DNA of 64,000 nt from Bacteroidales bacterium (GTDB lineage Bacteria > Bacteroidota > Bacteroidia > Bacteroidales > JAADJA01). Location: NCBI GenBank assembly GCA_021740645.1, contig JAIOZL010000008.1:62001-126000 (forward strand), written 5' to 3'. Below are positions 26,573 through 36,122 of the stretch, piece by piece; positions within the stretch are counted from its first letter, which is position 1, and each line of letters begins with the position of its first letter. Position numbers and translations under genes: made by a program. The notes beneath the pieces are model-generated. The model saw nothing but the letters and a program-made list of their open reading frames with translations, was not told where the DNA came from and did not search any database.

Positions 26573-27376
26573 ATGAAAACACACTGTATATTACTTTATG
26601 CATCCATTATTTTAATGCTTGCTGCATGTAATGGCAGTAAACGGAAGAGCTACTTTAATACGAATAACCTTTTTGTTGAAGAAGAGTGGTATGCAAAAGA
26701 CAAACTTAAATCAAGAATTACCTACCTGAATGAGGAAAAAACAGAGTATAGATTTATTGCATTTTATGAAAACGGGGTAATGAAGGATTCAGCAACTTTT
26801 GTTGACAGCTTGCTCCAGGGAAAACGAAAATATTACGATTCAGCCAGTGACTTAACGCATACCGAGAATTATGAGAAAGGGATATTTAACGGGCCGCATA
26901 AAGCAATTTATCGAAATGGTATTGCAAGTTTTGATGGTTTCCATATCAATGGGTTGAAAGCCGGAGAATGGAAATTCCATCACCCTGAAGGGAATCCTAT
27001 AACTTATGAGTTTTATGATTCAGCAGGGCATATTAAGTTTTTCGTAAAGTATGATAATAAAGGCCTCCTTGAAAGAGTGGATGGTAATCCCATCATCTTT
27101 ATTTCAGATTTTACCCAGAATAACGAACTTGAATATAAAGTTGAACTAACGCTTGCTGTCCCTCCCAATTTCCAATCCGATTTGCTTATTAAAGAAGGTA
27201 AATCGTCAAGCGATAAATACCTGAAAAAGTTTACCGCTACTTCCCCACGAAATAAAGTACTATTAACATTTAACAATCGGGGAGCAAAAACCCTGGTTTT
27301 CGAATTCACTTTATCCGATAAAAATTCTGATTTTAAGGAAGTTTACAGGATAGATAAAAAACTAAATATCCAGTAG
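26573..27376 (+). CDS. Lipoprotein with MORN-like (YwqK-type) repeats
   Basis: A 267-residue lipoprotein with signal MKTHCILLYASIILMLAAC, giving a lipobox LAAC with C19. The middle contains short beta-hairpin repeats of the type YENGVMKDSATFVD, YRNGIASFDGFHING, EWKFHHPEGNPI, as in YwqK/MORN-like proteins. The C-terminal 100 residues are a beta-sandwich of unknown kind. Such proteins are annotated as antitoxins by transfer, but nothing here suggests a toxin-antitoxin pair: the start follows csaA by one base and kdsB follows the stop by two. Role unknown. Confidence 0.75.
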   Translation: MKTHCILLYASIILMLAACNGSKRKSYFNTNNLFVEEEWYAKDKLKSRITYLNEEKTEYRFIAFYENGVMKDSATFVDSLLQGKRKYYDSASDLTHTENYEKGIFNGPHKAIYRNGIASFDGFHINGLKAGEWKFHHPEGNPITYEFYDSAGHIKFFVKYDNKGLLERVDGNPIIFISDFTQNNELEYKVELTLAVPPNFQSDLLIKEGKSSSDKYLKKFTATSPRNKVLLTFNNRGAKTLVFEFTLSDKNSDFKEVYRIDKKLNIQ

Positions 27377-27378
27377 AA

Positions 27379-28125
27379 ATGAAAATTATTGGAATCATTC
27401 CATCCCGTTTTGGATCGTCCCGCTTTCCGGGAAAACCTCTCGCTGAGATAAAAGGGAAAACAATGATTCAAAGGGTATATGAGCAAGCACAACTCGCAAA
27501 ATCTTTATCGGCAGTTTTTGTGGCTACGGATGATCAACGAATTGTTGATGAAGTAAATTCCTTTAACGGAAAGGTAATATTCACTTCAACAGAGCACAAA
27601 AGTGGGACTGACAGATGTAACGAAGTCATCGAAAAATTAAATTTAAAGGGCAACAGGTATGATGTGGTAGTTAATATTCAGGGCGATGAACCTTATATTA
27701 ATCCTAAACAAATTAACCAGGTGAGCAATTGTTTTAATGAAGGCAGGATTGAAATTGCTACCCTTGTAAAAAAAATCACAAAGCAGGAAGAGCTCTTTAA
27801 TTCAAATATTAATAAAGTAGTTTTTGACCAGTACAAGAAAGCCATGTATTTCAGCAGACATCCCATTCCTTTTCAACAAGGAATTGAAAAATCTCACTGG
27901 CTAACCCAGGGCAATTTTTATAAGCACATTGGAATTTATGGTTATCGGGCTGATGTCCTGCATCGTATCAGCACACTGCCGGTTTCTTCCCTTGAAAAAG
28001 CAGAATCGTTGGAACAACTCCGCTGGATGGAAAATGGCTTTTCCATTCACATAGAAGAAACTGGTTTTGAAAGCATTGCTGTTGACACACCAGAAGATTT
28101 ATCAAAATTTTCGAACATCATTTGA
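27379..28125 (+). CDS. kdsB: 3-deoxy-manno-octulosonate cytidylyltransferase
   Basis: Activates KDO as CMP-KDO for the inner core of lipopolysaccharide. The 248-residue protein has IPSRFGSSRFPGKPLAEI at its N-terminus, ATDDQRI, the metal-binding NIQGDEPYI, and the C-terminal IAVDTPEDL. Length is normal for the family. The gene ends in TGA, one of several ordinary uses of TGA as a stop in this window. Last gene of the packed series starting at the deoxynucleoside kinase. Confidence 0.96.
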   Translation: MKIIGIIPSRFGSSRFPGKPLAEIKGKTMIQRVYEQAQLAKSLSAVFVATDDQRIVDEVNSFNGKVIFTSTEHKSGTDRCNEVIEKLNLKGNRYDVVVNIQGDEPYINPKQINQVSNCFNEGRIEIATLVKKITKQEELFNSNINKVVFDQYKKAMYFSRHPIPFQQGIEKSHWLTQGNFYKHIGIYGYRADVLHRISTLPVSSLEKAESLEQLRWMENGFSIHIEETGFESIAVDTPEDLSKFSNII

Positions 28126-28173
28126 AAAAACAGGTAGAAAAGATTAATTTAGCAAATCGAAACGAAAGCAAAG

Positions 28174-29157
28174 ATGGATATTGCCTTTTATATTAGTGAG
28201 CTTCTGTATTCAAATGACTGTGTAATTGTTCCAGGATTTGGGGGGTTTGTTGGGCATTATTCTTCGGCTACAATTCATCCTATAAATCATAGCTTTAATC
28301 CTCCTTCAAAAAATATTCTCTTTAATTCGAAACTTACAAGGGATGACGGCTTATTGCTCGATTTTATTGCGCAAAAAGAAGCCATATCTTATGGGGAAGC
28401 AAAATCAGCCGTTGCTGATTTCGCATTAACAATTTTTGAAAAAATTAACAAAGGGGACAAAGCCCTGATTAGAAATGTTGGCATGCTGTTTAAAGATGCC
28501 GAGGGTAATATCCTCTTCGATCCTGATCAGTCAGTTAATTACCTGGAAGATTCGTTTGGCCTGAATTCTATTGTTTCCCCTCCTATTGTAAGGAAACCTT
28601 CTCACAAAAAACTCGAAAATAGATTTATCGACAGAAAACCTGTTCCTGTCAGCGAAAAAGAGAACTGGAAAAAATACCGGGTATTGATAGCAATCATTCC
28701 ATTGTTTTTGGTGGTAGTTTGGATACTGTCAACTTTTGATTTTGACAATTCAAATACCCAACAAAGTGGAGTTATGCCCATTATCGACTCAAAGACAGAA
28801 ATACCTGTACATCCTGACGAAGCTAATAAAACTACAAATCCGCCCCTGGAATCATTGAATTTTGAGGAACCAAAAAATACGGAAAACAGTGATCCTGAGG
28901 ATATCCAACCGGCAAAACCATTAATGCCAGAAAAAAAATATTATATCATTGGCGGATCCTTTAGCAACGAAGCAAATGCTGATAAATTAATTGGGGTATT
29001 AAGAGAAAAGGGTTATAGTGCTGAACGGGCCGGGATATCCCCTTCTGGTTTGCACATGGTAAGTTATTATGCAACAGAAGATAAATCTGAAGCACTTCTT
29101 AATTTGAACATTATCCGCAAGGAAGACAATCCATCAGCCTGGTTAATTAAACGATAG
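28174..29157 (+). CDS. HU/CCDC81-type and SPOR-domain membrane protein
   Basis: A 327-residue bitopic protein. Residues 1-60 and 62-120 form the two HU-like domains of the Bacteroidota CCDC81 family (VIVPGFGGFVGHYSSA; LIRNVGMLFKDAEGN). A single membrane helix lies at about 169-188, then a low-complexity proline/glutamate linker and a C-terminal SPOR domain (about 255-325, KYYIIGGSFSNEANADKLIG). SPOR domains bind glycan strands stripped of stem peptides at division septa. The layout suggests a cytoplasmic domain of DNA-binding type linked to septal peptidoglycan, which is an inference. Confidence 0.82.
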   Translation: MDIAFYISELLYSNDCVIVPGFGGFVGHYSSATIHPINHSFNPPSKNILFNSKLTRDDGLLLDFIAQKEAISYGEAKSAVADFALTIFEKINKGDKALIRNVGMLFKDAEGNILFDPDQSVNYLEDSFGLNSIVSPPIVRKPSHKKLENRFIDRKPVPVSEKENWKKYRVLIAIIPLFLVVVWILSTFDFDNSNTQQSGVMPIIDSKTEIPVHPDEANKTTNPPLESLNFEEPKNTENSDPEDIQPAKPLMPEKKYYIIGGSFSNEANADKLIGVLREKGYSAERAGISPSGLHMVSYYATEDKSEALLNLNIIRKEDNPSAWLIKR

Positions 29158-29208
29158 GCAATTTTGTAGATTTCCTGAATTTTATTGCTTCAAAAACACT
29201 CCATTTTG

Positions 29209-29216
29209 TAATTTTG
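29209..29216 (+). promoter_or_regulatory. Predicted promoter -7 box of the trmB fusion gene
   Basis: TAATTTTG, a perfect TAnnTTTG match, with TTG 21 bases upstream; 26 bases before the TTG start. Confidence 0.5.
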
Positions 29217-29242
29217 TACTTCAATCGTTGAAATAAAACACC

Positions 29243-30259
29243 TTGGGTAAAAACAAACTTGCACATTTTGAAGAAAATAAATCTTTTCCACATTTCTTCC
29301 AACCAAGTTATGAAGAACTTGTAAAGGGTTTTATATGGAAGGGGAACTGGCGATCAGGCTTTTTCAAAAATAATAATGCCCTGGTAATTGAAGTAGGATG
29401 TGGCAAGGGTGAATATACGGTAGGACTGGCAAAAAAATATCCGGATAAAAATTTTATTGGCATTGATATTAAGGGAGCAAGGATGTGGCGGGGAGCCCGC
29501 ACAGCTATCGATGAGAATTTAAAAAATGTGGCATTTATCCGACTGAAGATTGAACTGCTAATGTTTTGCTTTTCAAATTGTGAAGTGGACGAAATCTGGA
29601 TCACTTTTCCTGATCCCCAGCCACGCAAAAAAGAAATCAGAAAACGGCTCACTTCACCCCGGTTTCTTGAAATCTATCACAACATCCTTAATCCTCCGGG
29701 TCATGTACATTTAAAAACAGATAATCTGGATTTTTACAGCTATTCACTCGAACAAGTTAAATCAAATCGATTCAAACTCATTTATCATACTAATGATCTC
29801 TACCATTCAGATTTTTCAGGGGATGCTCCTATAATTCAGACACACTACGAAAAGATTTTTTTAAATGAGGGCATACCCATTAAATATATTCAATTTAGCA
29901 TGAAGCAGGCAGCAATCAATACATCAGAACCTACTGAAGGTTCTTTTTTCCAAAAAGTATATGAAGTGGCGAGAATGATCCCTTATGGCAGGGTTACTTC
30001 CTATGGATCTATTGCAGCCTTTCTGGGGAGCAAGGGCTCTGCCCGAATGGTGGGATGGGCAATGAATGCATCTCATTCAGCTTTAGACTCAATACCTGCA
30101 CACCGGGTGGTAAACAGAAATGGTATGCTTACAGGAAAACACCATTTTGGTGGCCCTGATATAATGAAACAATTACTTGAAAGTGAAGGAATAAACATAT
30201 TAGATAATAAAATCATCGACTTCCCTAAATATTTCTGGGACCCAATGACAGAATTATGA
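29243..30259 (+). CDS. trmB: TrmB tRNA m7G46 methyltransferase fused to an alkyltransferase-like domain
   Basis: A single 338-residue frame with two domains. Residues 1-225 are TrmB, which methylates guanine-46 of tRNA: SAM site VIEVGCGKGEYT (48-59), then FPDPQPRKKEIRKRL (122-136). Residues 233-338 are a DNA-binding domain of the O6-alkylguanine transferase family, FFQKVYEVARMIPYGRVTSY and ARMVGWAMNAS. The reactive motif PCHR reads IPAHRV, with A286 in place of cysteine. It is thus an ATL-type domain that could bind alkylated guanine but not accept the alkyl group. The start is TTG, since a stop lies two codons upstream of it in frame. The two functions are usually separate genes. Confidence 0.92.
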   Translation: MGKNKLAHFEENKSFPHFFQPSYEELVKGFIWKGNWRSGFFKNNNALVIEVGCGKGEYTVGLAKKYPDKNFIGIDIKGARMWRGARTAIDENLKNVAFIRLKIELLMFCFSNCEVDEIWITFPDPQPRKKEIRKRLTSPRFLEIYHNILNPPGHVHLKTDNLDFYSYSLEQVKSNRFKLIYHTNDLYHSDFSGDAPIIQTHYEKIFLNEGIPIKYIQFSMKQAAINTSEPTEGSFFQKVYEVARMIPYGRVTSYGSIAAFLGSKGSARMVGWAMNASHSALDSIPAHRVVNRNGMLTGKHHFGGPDIMKQLLESEGINILDNKIIDFPKYFWDPMTEL

Positions 30260-30261
30260 GG

Positions 30262-31572
30262 TTATTCTTCTTCTTTAAGACGCCCCGTTTTATCAAAGAA
30301 TAATCCTAATTTGTGTGGAGTTAAGTTCTTCTTTTTAGCCACTAATTCAACATAATAATGATCATTTCTGTCTTTCCGGGTAGCTTTTTCAGCATAAATT
30401 ACTTTATAATCACTATAATTTTCATCCAGGTTTCGCTGAACTGGTGCATATAAATCTTTAATATCCAGTTCTGAAACAGTCACAACCCATTCTGCTGAAT
30501 CAGTAAATTCAGCAGTTGTTGGCAAATCACGAAAAGTAAAACTGGCAATCCATTTCCCTGTTTCCCTTTCCCAGGTAACATCGCTGGCACTTGAGAAACG
30601 GCCTTTAAATTTTTTACCAACAAGGGGAGGTACATCCACAGTAAGCAAATACTGGCTTACAAGTTCTTCCGGGCGCTTTACCTTTTGTATCTGCCCCGAC
30701 TTATTAAAAAACAGCTCAAATACATAAGGACGGAATTGTCCTTTTTCAATTCTCTCGAGTTTTACATAATAGTAATCTTTACGATCGGCCCGGGTCACCT
30801 TCTCACCTATGATATAATCATCGTTCCAGTGGTTTTCTTCAATATATTTTACCACAGCTGCATACAATTCTTTTTCTTTGTATTGCACTCTTGTCTCTAT
30901 CCATTTACCGTTAGGCAGAAATTCTGCAACGGTCGGCAGGTCACGAAAAGTAAAAGATCCTATGTAATTGTAATCAATTGAATCACTCGGATTATTTTTC
31001 TTTGTCCATATAATATCTTCAGATTTAGGGAATCGTTTTTGCCAGCTATCAATAACCGCAGCAGGTGTTTCGGTGTTTGGGTCATCAATTCCCACCACAG
31101 TCATTTCATCTACACCTTCAGGAAGTTTTACCTGGTCGATATTTCCGGTTTTATCAAAAAATAATTCAGCAATATATTTTTCTTTTGTCTCATCATTTTT
31201 CTGTTCCACCTGAACATAATAATAGTTTTGCTTATCAGCTTTTTCTGCTTTTTCTGCAAAAATGACTTTGTCTTTTTTAAAATTTTCATCCAGGTATTTT
31301 TGAACAGGAGGGTATAAGGTTTTTAAGTCGAGGTCAGTAATGGTTATCACCCATTCTCCCTCTGGAGTGAATTCAGCATAGGTTCCTCTTTCTTTGTAAA
31401 AACAATCCGCCTTGTAATTATCTCCTACTTTATCCCATTGAATGTTTTCAGCTCTTGGAAATTTTCTTGAGAAACTTTTCTGAACAGCTTCGGGAACATC
31501 TCTTGGGTTTTCATTTTGTGCAAATACCGAACTGGCAAACAATACAACAAGTAACAGATGATAATATTTCAT
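30262..31572 (-). CDS. Periplasmic protein with three PepSY-like repeats
   Basis: A 436-residue exported protein with signal peptide MKYYHLLLVVLFASSVFAQ. Three homologous units of about 130 residues follow (about 25-155, 168-305, 310-436). Each begins with a helix of the type AVQKSFSRKFPRAENIQW, continues with a strand pair ending in TAEF or VAEF, and has a YYYVQVE- or YYYVKLE-like strand and FFDKTG/FFNKSG turn. This is the Bacteroidota PepSY-like (BLIP-fold) family. Ligand and function are unknown. Convergent with the trmB fusion, stops 2 bases apart. Confidence 0.8.
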   Translation of the reverse strand: MKYYHLLLVVLFASSVFAQNENPRDVPEAVQKSFSRKFPRAENIQWDKVGDNYKADCFYKERGTYAEFTPEGEWVITITDLDLKTLYPPVQKYLDENFKKDKVIFAEKAEKADKQNYYYVQVEQKNDETKEKYIAELFFDKTGNIDQVKLPEGVDEMTVVGIDDPNTETPAAVIDSWQKRFPKSEDIIWTKKNNPSDSIDYNYIGSFTFRDLPTVAEFLPNGKWIETRVQYKEKELYAAVVKYIEENHWNDDYIIGEKVTRADRKDYYYVKLERIEKGQFRPYVFELFFNKSGQIQKVKRPEELVSQYLLTVDVPPLVGKKFKGRFSSASDVTWERETGKWIASFTFRDLPTTAEFTDSAEWVVTVSELDIKDLYAPVQRNLDENYSDYKVIYAEKATRKDRNDHYYVELVAKKKNLTPHKLGLFFDKTGRLKEEE

Positions 31573-31695
31573 AAATGGGCTCTTTAATATTATTAAAATC
31601 TAGAATTACTTTATACTAAAATTACGCATTAAAGTTATAAATTTATTCGCAGGATAATAACTGGGAATATATATAAAAGTTCACATTTGGGTAAA

Positions 31696-32985
31696 TTACA
31701 AATGAATAACCTGTTTACGATCTGGCCCAACGGAAATAATTTTTACCGGAACACCAGTCTGCCGTTCGATATAACGGGTATAATCCAGCAGTTTTTCAGG
31801 CATATCTCCGAAATTTACTACTTTAGAAATATCAGTATGCCAACCTTCCAGCAACTCATATTCAGCCTCTAGTTTGTCGTAAGAGCCTTCGAAGGGGAAA
31901 TAATCCAACTTTTTCCCTTTCAGGGTATATCCTGTAGCCACCTTTATAGAAGCAAATGAATTTAACACATCTGCCTTCGTCATTAGCAGTTGTGTAACAC
32001 CATCAAGCATTATGGCATATTTTAAAGCAACCAAGTCGAGCCATCCACATCGCCTTGGTCTGCCAGTGGTAGAACCATATTCATTCCCATCATCCCGTAA
32101 TTTTTGTCCATCCTCGCCAACGTCTTCAGAAGGAAATGGTCCACTGCCTACTCTTGTACAATAGGCTTTAAAAATTCCATAAACTTCACCTACTTTGTGG
32201 GGTGCGATTCCCAGGCCTGTGCATACTCCAGCCGCGACTGTATTAGAAGAAGTTACGAAGGGGTAGGTTCCAAAATCAATATCCAGCATGGTGCCCTGGG
32301 CACCTTCAGCAAGAACTCTTTTCCCGCTATTTATACAGGCATTAATATAATATTCGCAATCAATTATTTTCAAGGTTTTAATCTCTTCCACAGCAGAAAA
32401 CCATTTTTCCTCGTATGCTGAAAGATTTAATCCGTCCAGTTCATGCTTTAAATAATCAAACTGATAGGATTTTAGAATTTTAATATGTCTTTCTTTTAAT
32501 TCGTTATACTTTACCAGAAAATCCTTCCGGAGTATATTCCCAACCCTGAGCCCGAGGCGGGCCGTTTTATCAGTATAGGTCGGGCCAATTCCTTTAAGGG
32601 TAGATCCAATTTTTTCTTTGCCTTTAGCCATTTCATAAGCAGCATCCAATAAGCGATGTGTGGGCAAAATCAAATGGGCTTTTTTTGCAACCAGGAGGTT
32701 TTCTTCAACCTTAATATTGCTATCTCTAAGGTTTTTAAGCTCTTTACAAAAAATATAGGGATCGATTATAACACCGTTGCCTACTACATTTATAGTTTTT
32801 GGATTAAATATTCCTGAGGGAATGGTGTGCAAAACGAATTTTTTTCCATCGAATTCTATGGTATGTCCTGCATTTGGGCCTCCCTGGAAACGTGCAATAA
32901 TATCATAATTGGGTGTCAATACATCCACAAGTTTGCCTTTGCCTTCATCTCCCCATTGAAGGCCTAATAAAATATCAGCTTTCAT
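31696..32985 (-). CDS. purA: Adenylosuccinate synthetase
   Basis: Couples IMP and aspartate with GTP to make adenylosuccinate, the first committed step to AMP. The 429-residue protein has the P-loop-like GDEGKGK at 12-18, the catalytic histidine in NAGHTIEF, the IMP-binding EGAQGTMLDIDFGTYPFVTSS region, and TGRPRRCGWLD towards the C-terminus. Length is normal. The Fur-family regulator gene lies 28 bases upstream on the same strand, so the two may be cotranscribed. Confidence 0.97.
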   Translation of the reverse strand: MKADILLGLQWGDEGKGKLVDVLTPNYDIIARFQGGPNAGHTIEFDGKKFVLHTIPSGIFNPKTINVVGNGVIIDPYIFCKELKNLRDSNIKVEENLLVAKKAHLILPTHRLLDAAYEMAKGKEKIGSTLKGIGPTYTDKTARLGLRVGNILRKDFLVKYNELKERHIKILKSYQFDYLKHELDGLNLSAYEEKWFSAVEEIKTLKIIDCEYYINACINSGKRVLAEGAQGTMLDIDFGTYPFVTSSNTVAAGVCTGLGIAPHKVGEVYGIFKAYCTRVGSGPFPSEDVGEDGQKLRDDGNEYGSTTGRPRRCGWLDLVALKYAIMLDGVTQLLMTKADVLNSFASIKVATGYTLKGKKLDYFPFEGSYDKLEAEYELLEGWHTDISKVVNFGDMPEKLLDYTRYIERQTGVPVKIISVGPDRKQVIHL

Positions 32986-33013
32986 TAAGTTGGTTAAATT
33001 TTTCGAAATGATG

Positions 33014-33472
33014 TTAATTCGTAACTGTTACTTTTTTTTGATGGCCATAAAAGGTCAATGAGTGGTGGGCAATTTTCACGCCCAATTCCTTTTCCACAGT
33101 CTCTTTGATTTGCTGAACCCTTACATCACAAAATTCAAGTACTTCACCATTATCGATATTTATAAAGTGATCATGTTGCTTAAAACGATAGGATTTTTCA
33201 AATTGGGCACAATTGTTTCCGAATTGATGTTTTGTAACGAGGTTGCAGTCTAGTAAAAGTTCAATAGTATTGTAAAGTGTTGCCCTGCTTACCCTGTATT
33301 TGTTATTTTTCATCTTTATATAAAGGGTTTCAATGTCAAAGTGACCCTCTGTATGATAGATTTCCTGCAAAATAGTAAACCTTTCAGGGGTTTTCCTGTG
33401 CCCTTTTCCTTCAAGATATTCGGTAAAAATCTTTTTTACGGTTTCCTGTGTGTCTTTATTTGAACTTTTCAT
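33014..33472 (-). CDS. Fur-family metal-responsive transcriptional regulator
   Basis: A 152-residue regulator: winged helix with [23 protein letters not shown] (about 20-42) and the recognition helix [15 protein letters not shown], then a dimerisation domain with the metal-ligand segment [17 protein letters not shown] and a later HH. The C-terminal structural CxxC pairs found in many Fur and PerR proteins are absent; one cysteine follows the HDH motif. Whether it senses iron, zinc or peroxide cannot be decided. Located just upstream of purA. Confidence 0.9.
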   Translation of the reverse strand: MKSSNKDTQETVKKIFTEYLEGKGHRKTPERFTILQEIYHTEGHFDIETLYIKMKNNKYRVSRATLYNTIELLLDCNLVTKHQFGNNCAQFEKSYRFKQHDHFINIDNGEVLEFCDVRVQQIKETVEKELGVKIAHHSLTFYGHQKKVTVTN

Positions 33473-33688
33473 TATTCAAAACTTAAAAAAATCTCAACTG
33501 TTATATATATTAATAACCACAAGGCGAACAATAAGTTTAGTTATTTATTTGTCAGTAAATTTATTGTGCCACATTCAACCGCTAAAAATATTAAATTTTT
33601 AATTAGTATTTGGAATAAATAAAAATAATTTTTTCAACCTTTCTTGAAAAGTTCGGGATTTTTAGACATTCCATTTTAGAAAGTGAAA
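33473..33688. other. 216-base AT-rich intergenic region
   Basis: Lies between rel/spoT and the Fur-family gene, both on the minus strand. It must hold the Fur-gene promoter and the rel terminator, but I see no perfect -7 box, clear hairpin or reading frame. Confidence 0.4.
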
Positions 33689-35932
33689 TTATGTGCCCGG
33701 ATTGGCTATTCTCGATACTTTTTTAACGTTAGGCAATTTCCCAACCGTTTTCATCAAATTATTCAGATTATTCATGCTATATGCATATAACATAATAGTG
33801 CCATTGGTTAAGCCACTTTCTGTTTCCAAATGAAATGATTTGATATTAATCTTTAATTCTTCGGTGATTATATGAATGATATCCTTAATAAATCCCGGAC
33901 TATCTATTCCATCAATTTCAATCCCCGTTAAAAATCCAATGGATTCTTTATCATTCCAGGTAGTTTTAATAATCTGGCTTCCATATTTCGACATCTGGTT
34001 AATGGCAACCTGACAGGTAGTGCGATGAAGGCTTATCCCTTCATTTTTTTCAATAAATCCTACGATCTCATCTCCTGGAAGTGGCAAACAGCAATTAGCT
34101 ATATCGTAGCTTATTTTTTGAACATTGCCATTCTTAACCCCTTTTTCTTTTGAGGTTGATAACTGTTCAATTACACTTTCAGTTAAGGTTTTATTTGATG
34201 CCGGTTTCGACCTGGAGAAAGGCCTTTTAATCATTTTGGCTAACCAACTCGACTTCTCTTCACTGACAAAGCAATCTTTTATTTCTTTAAAACCTAAAAG
34301 TCCTATTGCTATATCATAATGTAATTCAAGCAATCCGGCATAATTATACTTTTGCTGCAGAAGTTTAATGTTACTCTCGCTTGGTTCTACATTAATTTGT
34401 TCGAAATAGTCTTGCAGAAGCTCCACCCCTTTCTCAGCATACTTTTTCTTTTCCTCCTTGATCCCTTGTTTAAGTTTAGTCCGGGCTCTTGCCGTAACTG
34501 CATATTGAAACCATTCTTCCTTAGGAATTTGTTTTTTAGAGGTAAGAATCTCTACCTGATCACCACTTTTAAGTTTCTGATTTAATGGAGTGAGTTTATG
34601 ATTTACTTTTGCCCCAATACAAGTATTTCCAATTTCTGAGTGAATTGCATAAGCAAAATCAAGCACTGAAGAATGTTTGGGTAAATTTCTCAATTCTCCT
34701 TTGGGTGTAAAAACATAAATTTCATCCGTAAATAAAAAGCCGCGGAAATCATCGATAAAATCGAGGGCATCGGAATCATTACTTTGCAGCATGTCCCGAA
34801 TTCTTTTCAACCAATTATTTAAGTTAGATTCTGTATTACTTGCCACCCCATTTTTATATCGCCAATGTGCTGCATATCCTTTTTCAGCAACCTCATCCAT
34901 TCGCCTGGTCCTGATCTGTACTTCTACCCACTGTCCATCATTACTCATTACAGTGGTATGGAGTGCTTCATACCCATTTGCTTTCGGAATAGAGATCCAA
35001 TCGCGCAACCGATCAATGTTTGGCCTGTAATTATCTGTTATAATGGAATAAACCCTCCAGCAATCTTCTTTCTCTTTTTCCGGCGATGTATTGATAATAA
35101 TCCGGGTGGCCATAATATCATACACTTCTTCAAATGGCACACCCTTTGCCTTCATTTTCGACCATATACTGAAGATGGATTTATTCCTGATGATTATTTC
35201 AAAATCAAATCCCTTTTTACTGAGTGCTTTTTTAATGGGGTAGATAAACTTGGAGGCTATCCGTTTTCTTTCTTTTTCTGAAAGCCTAAGCTTCTCTGAA
35301 ATTGATTGATATATTTCCGGTTCAGTAAATTTTAAAGATAAATCTTCCAGCTCTGTGCGGATGGAATAAAGTCCAAAACGGTGAGCAAGTGGAGCGTACA
35401 GGTAGGTTGTTTCAGAGGCAATTTTTAACTGTTTATGAGGAGGCATGGCATCAAGAGTGCGCATATTATGCAAGCGGTCGGCCAGTTTAATTAGGATAAC
35501 CCTCACATCATCAGAAAGCGTCAGAAGCATTTTTTTAAAATTCTCAGCTTGTATGGAAGTCGTACTTTTATCTAAAATATCCTTGATTTTAGTAAGGCCA
35601 TCAATGATCCTGGCGACCTTTTTCCCGAATAAACTTTCAATATCAGATAAGGTGTAATCGGTATCTTCAACCACATCATGCAGCAAGGCACAAATAATGG
35701 AAGTTTTACCAAGGCCAATTTCCCCTGCAACTATCTTTGCTACTTCTAGAGGATGGTAAATATAGGGCTCACCTGACCGGCGACGCATATCCTTATGCGC
35801 ATCCACAGCAAGGTTGAAAGCTTTCCTGACCTCTTTTTTTTGTTCAGGGTCAATAGGCCTCCATACCCTTAATAAACCGCGATAACGATTTAGTATGGCT
35901 CTTTTCTCAAGTTCAGGGTCGGGTAAATACAT
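33689..35932 (-). CDS. Bifunctional (p)ppGpp synthetase/hydrolase (Rel/SpoT)
   Basis: Stringent-response enzyme of 747 residues. The HD hydrolase domain is intact (HPLEVA 60-65; LLHDVVEDT 83-91; ADRLHNMRT 151-159). The synthetase domain has YDIMATRI (272-279) and PKANGYEALHTTV (316-328). TGS lies at about 401-465, followed by a cysteine-containing linker (NCCLPLPGD) and a C-terminal ACT domain (about 668-745). Both activities are probably present. It is the only such gene in the window. A TAATTTTG promoter lies 25 bases before the ATG. Confidence 0.95.
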   Translation of the reverse strand: MYLPDPELEKRAILNRYRGLLRVWRPIDPEQKKEVRKAFNLAVDAHKDMRRRSGEPYIYHPLEVAKIVAGEIGLGKTSIICALLHDVVEDTDYTLSDIESLFGKKVARIIDGLTKIKDILDKSTTSIQAENFKKMLLTLSDDVRVILIKLADRLHNMRTLDAMPPHKQLKIASETTYLYAPLAHRFGLYSIRTELEDLSLKFTEPEIYQSISEKLRLSEKERKRIASKFIYPIKKALSKKGFDFEIIIRNKSIFSIWSKMKAKGVPFEEVYDIMATRIIINTSPEKEKEDCWRVYSIITDNYRPNIDRLRDWISIPKANGYEALHTTVMSNDGQWVEVQIRTRRMDEVAEKGYAAHWRYKNGVASNTESNLNNWLKRIRDMLQSNDSDALDFIDDFRGFLFTDEIYVFTPKGELRNLPKHSSVLDFAYAIHSEIGNTCIGAKVNHKLTPLNQKLKSGDQVEILTSKKQIPKEEWFQYAVTARARTKLKQGIKEEKKKYAEKGVELLQDYFEQINVEPSESNIKLLQQKYNYAGLLELHYDIAIGLLGFKEIKDCFVSEEKSSWLAKMIKRPFSRSKPASNKTLTESVIEQLSTSKEKGVKNGNVQKISYDIANCCLPLPGDEIVGFIEKNEGISLHRTTCQVAINQMSKYGSQIIKTTWNDKESIGFLTGIEIDGIDSPGFIKDIIHIITEELKINIKSFHLETESGLTNGTIMLYAYSMNNLNNLMKTVGKLPNVKKVSRIANPGT

Positions 35933-35957
35933 GCTCCATAAGTTTCCTGTTGCTTCG

Positions 35958-35965
35958 CAAAATTA
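35958..35965 (-). promoter_or_regulatory. Predicted promoter -7 box of rel/spoT
   Basis: TAATTTTG on the minus strand, a perfect TAnnTTTG match, 25 bases before the ATG. Confidence 0.5.
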
Positions 35966-36082
35966 ATTTAAAACCAAATCGTTTCAAACCTGATCAGCAA
36001 ATATTGTTATTATCTACCATCAAAACAAATATTACCACCTTATGTTACGTTATAAAAAACAACTTTTTATAGTTATTTTAAT

Positions 36083-36090
36083 TACTTTTG
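36083..36090 (+). promoter_or_regulatory. Predicted promoter -7 box of the gliding-type adhesin
   Basis: TACTTTTG, a perfect TAnnTTTG match, 32 bases upstream of the ATG at 36123. Confidence 0.45.
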
Positions 36091-36122
36091 ATTGGCTTTT
36101 TGGTTGAAGATATGGATTATTT

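Noticed and set aside
26573..27376. Antitoxin of a toxin-antitoxin pair (YwqK label)
   Set aside because: It is a lipoprotein packed between csaA and kdsB, with no toxin gene nearby.
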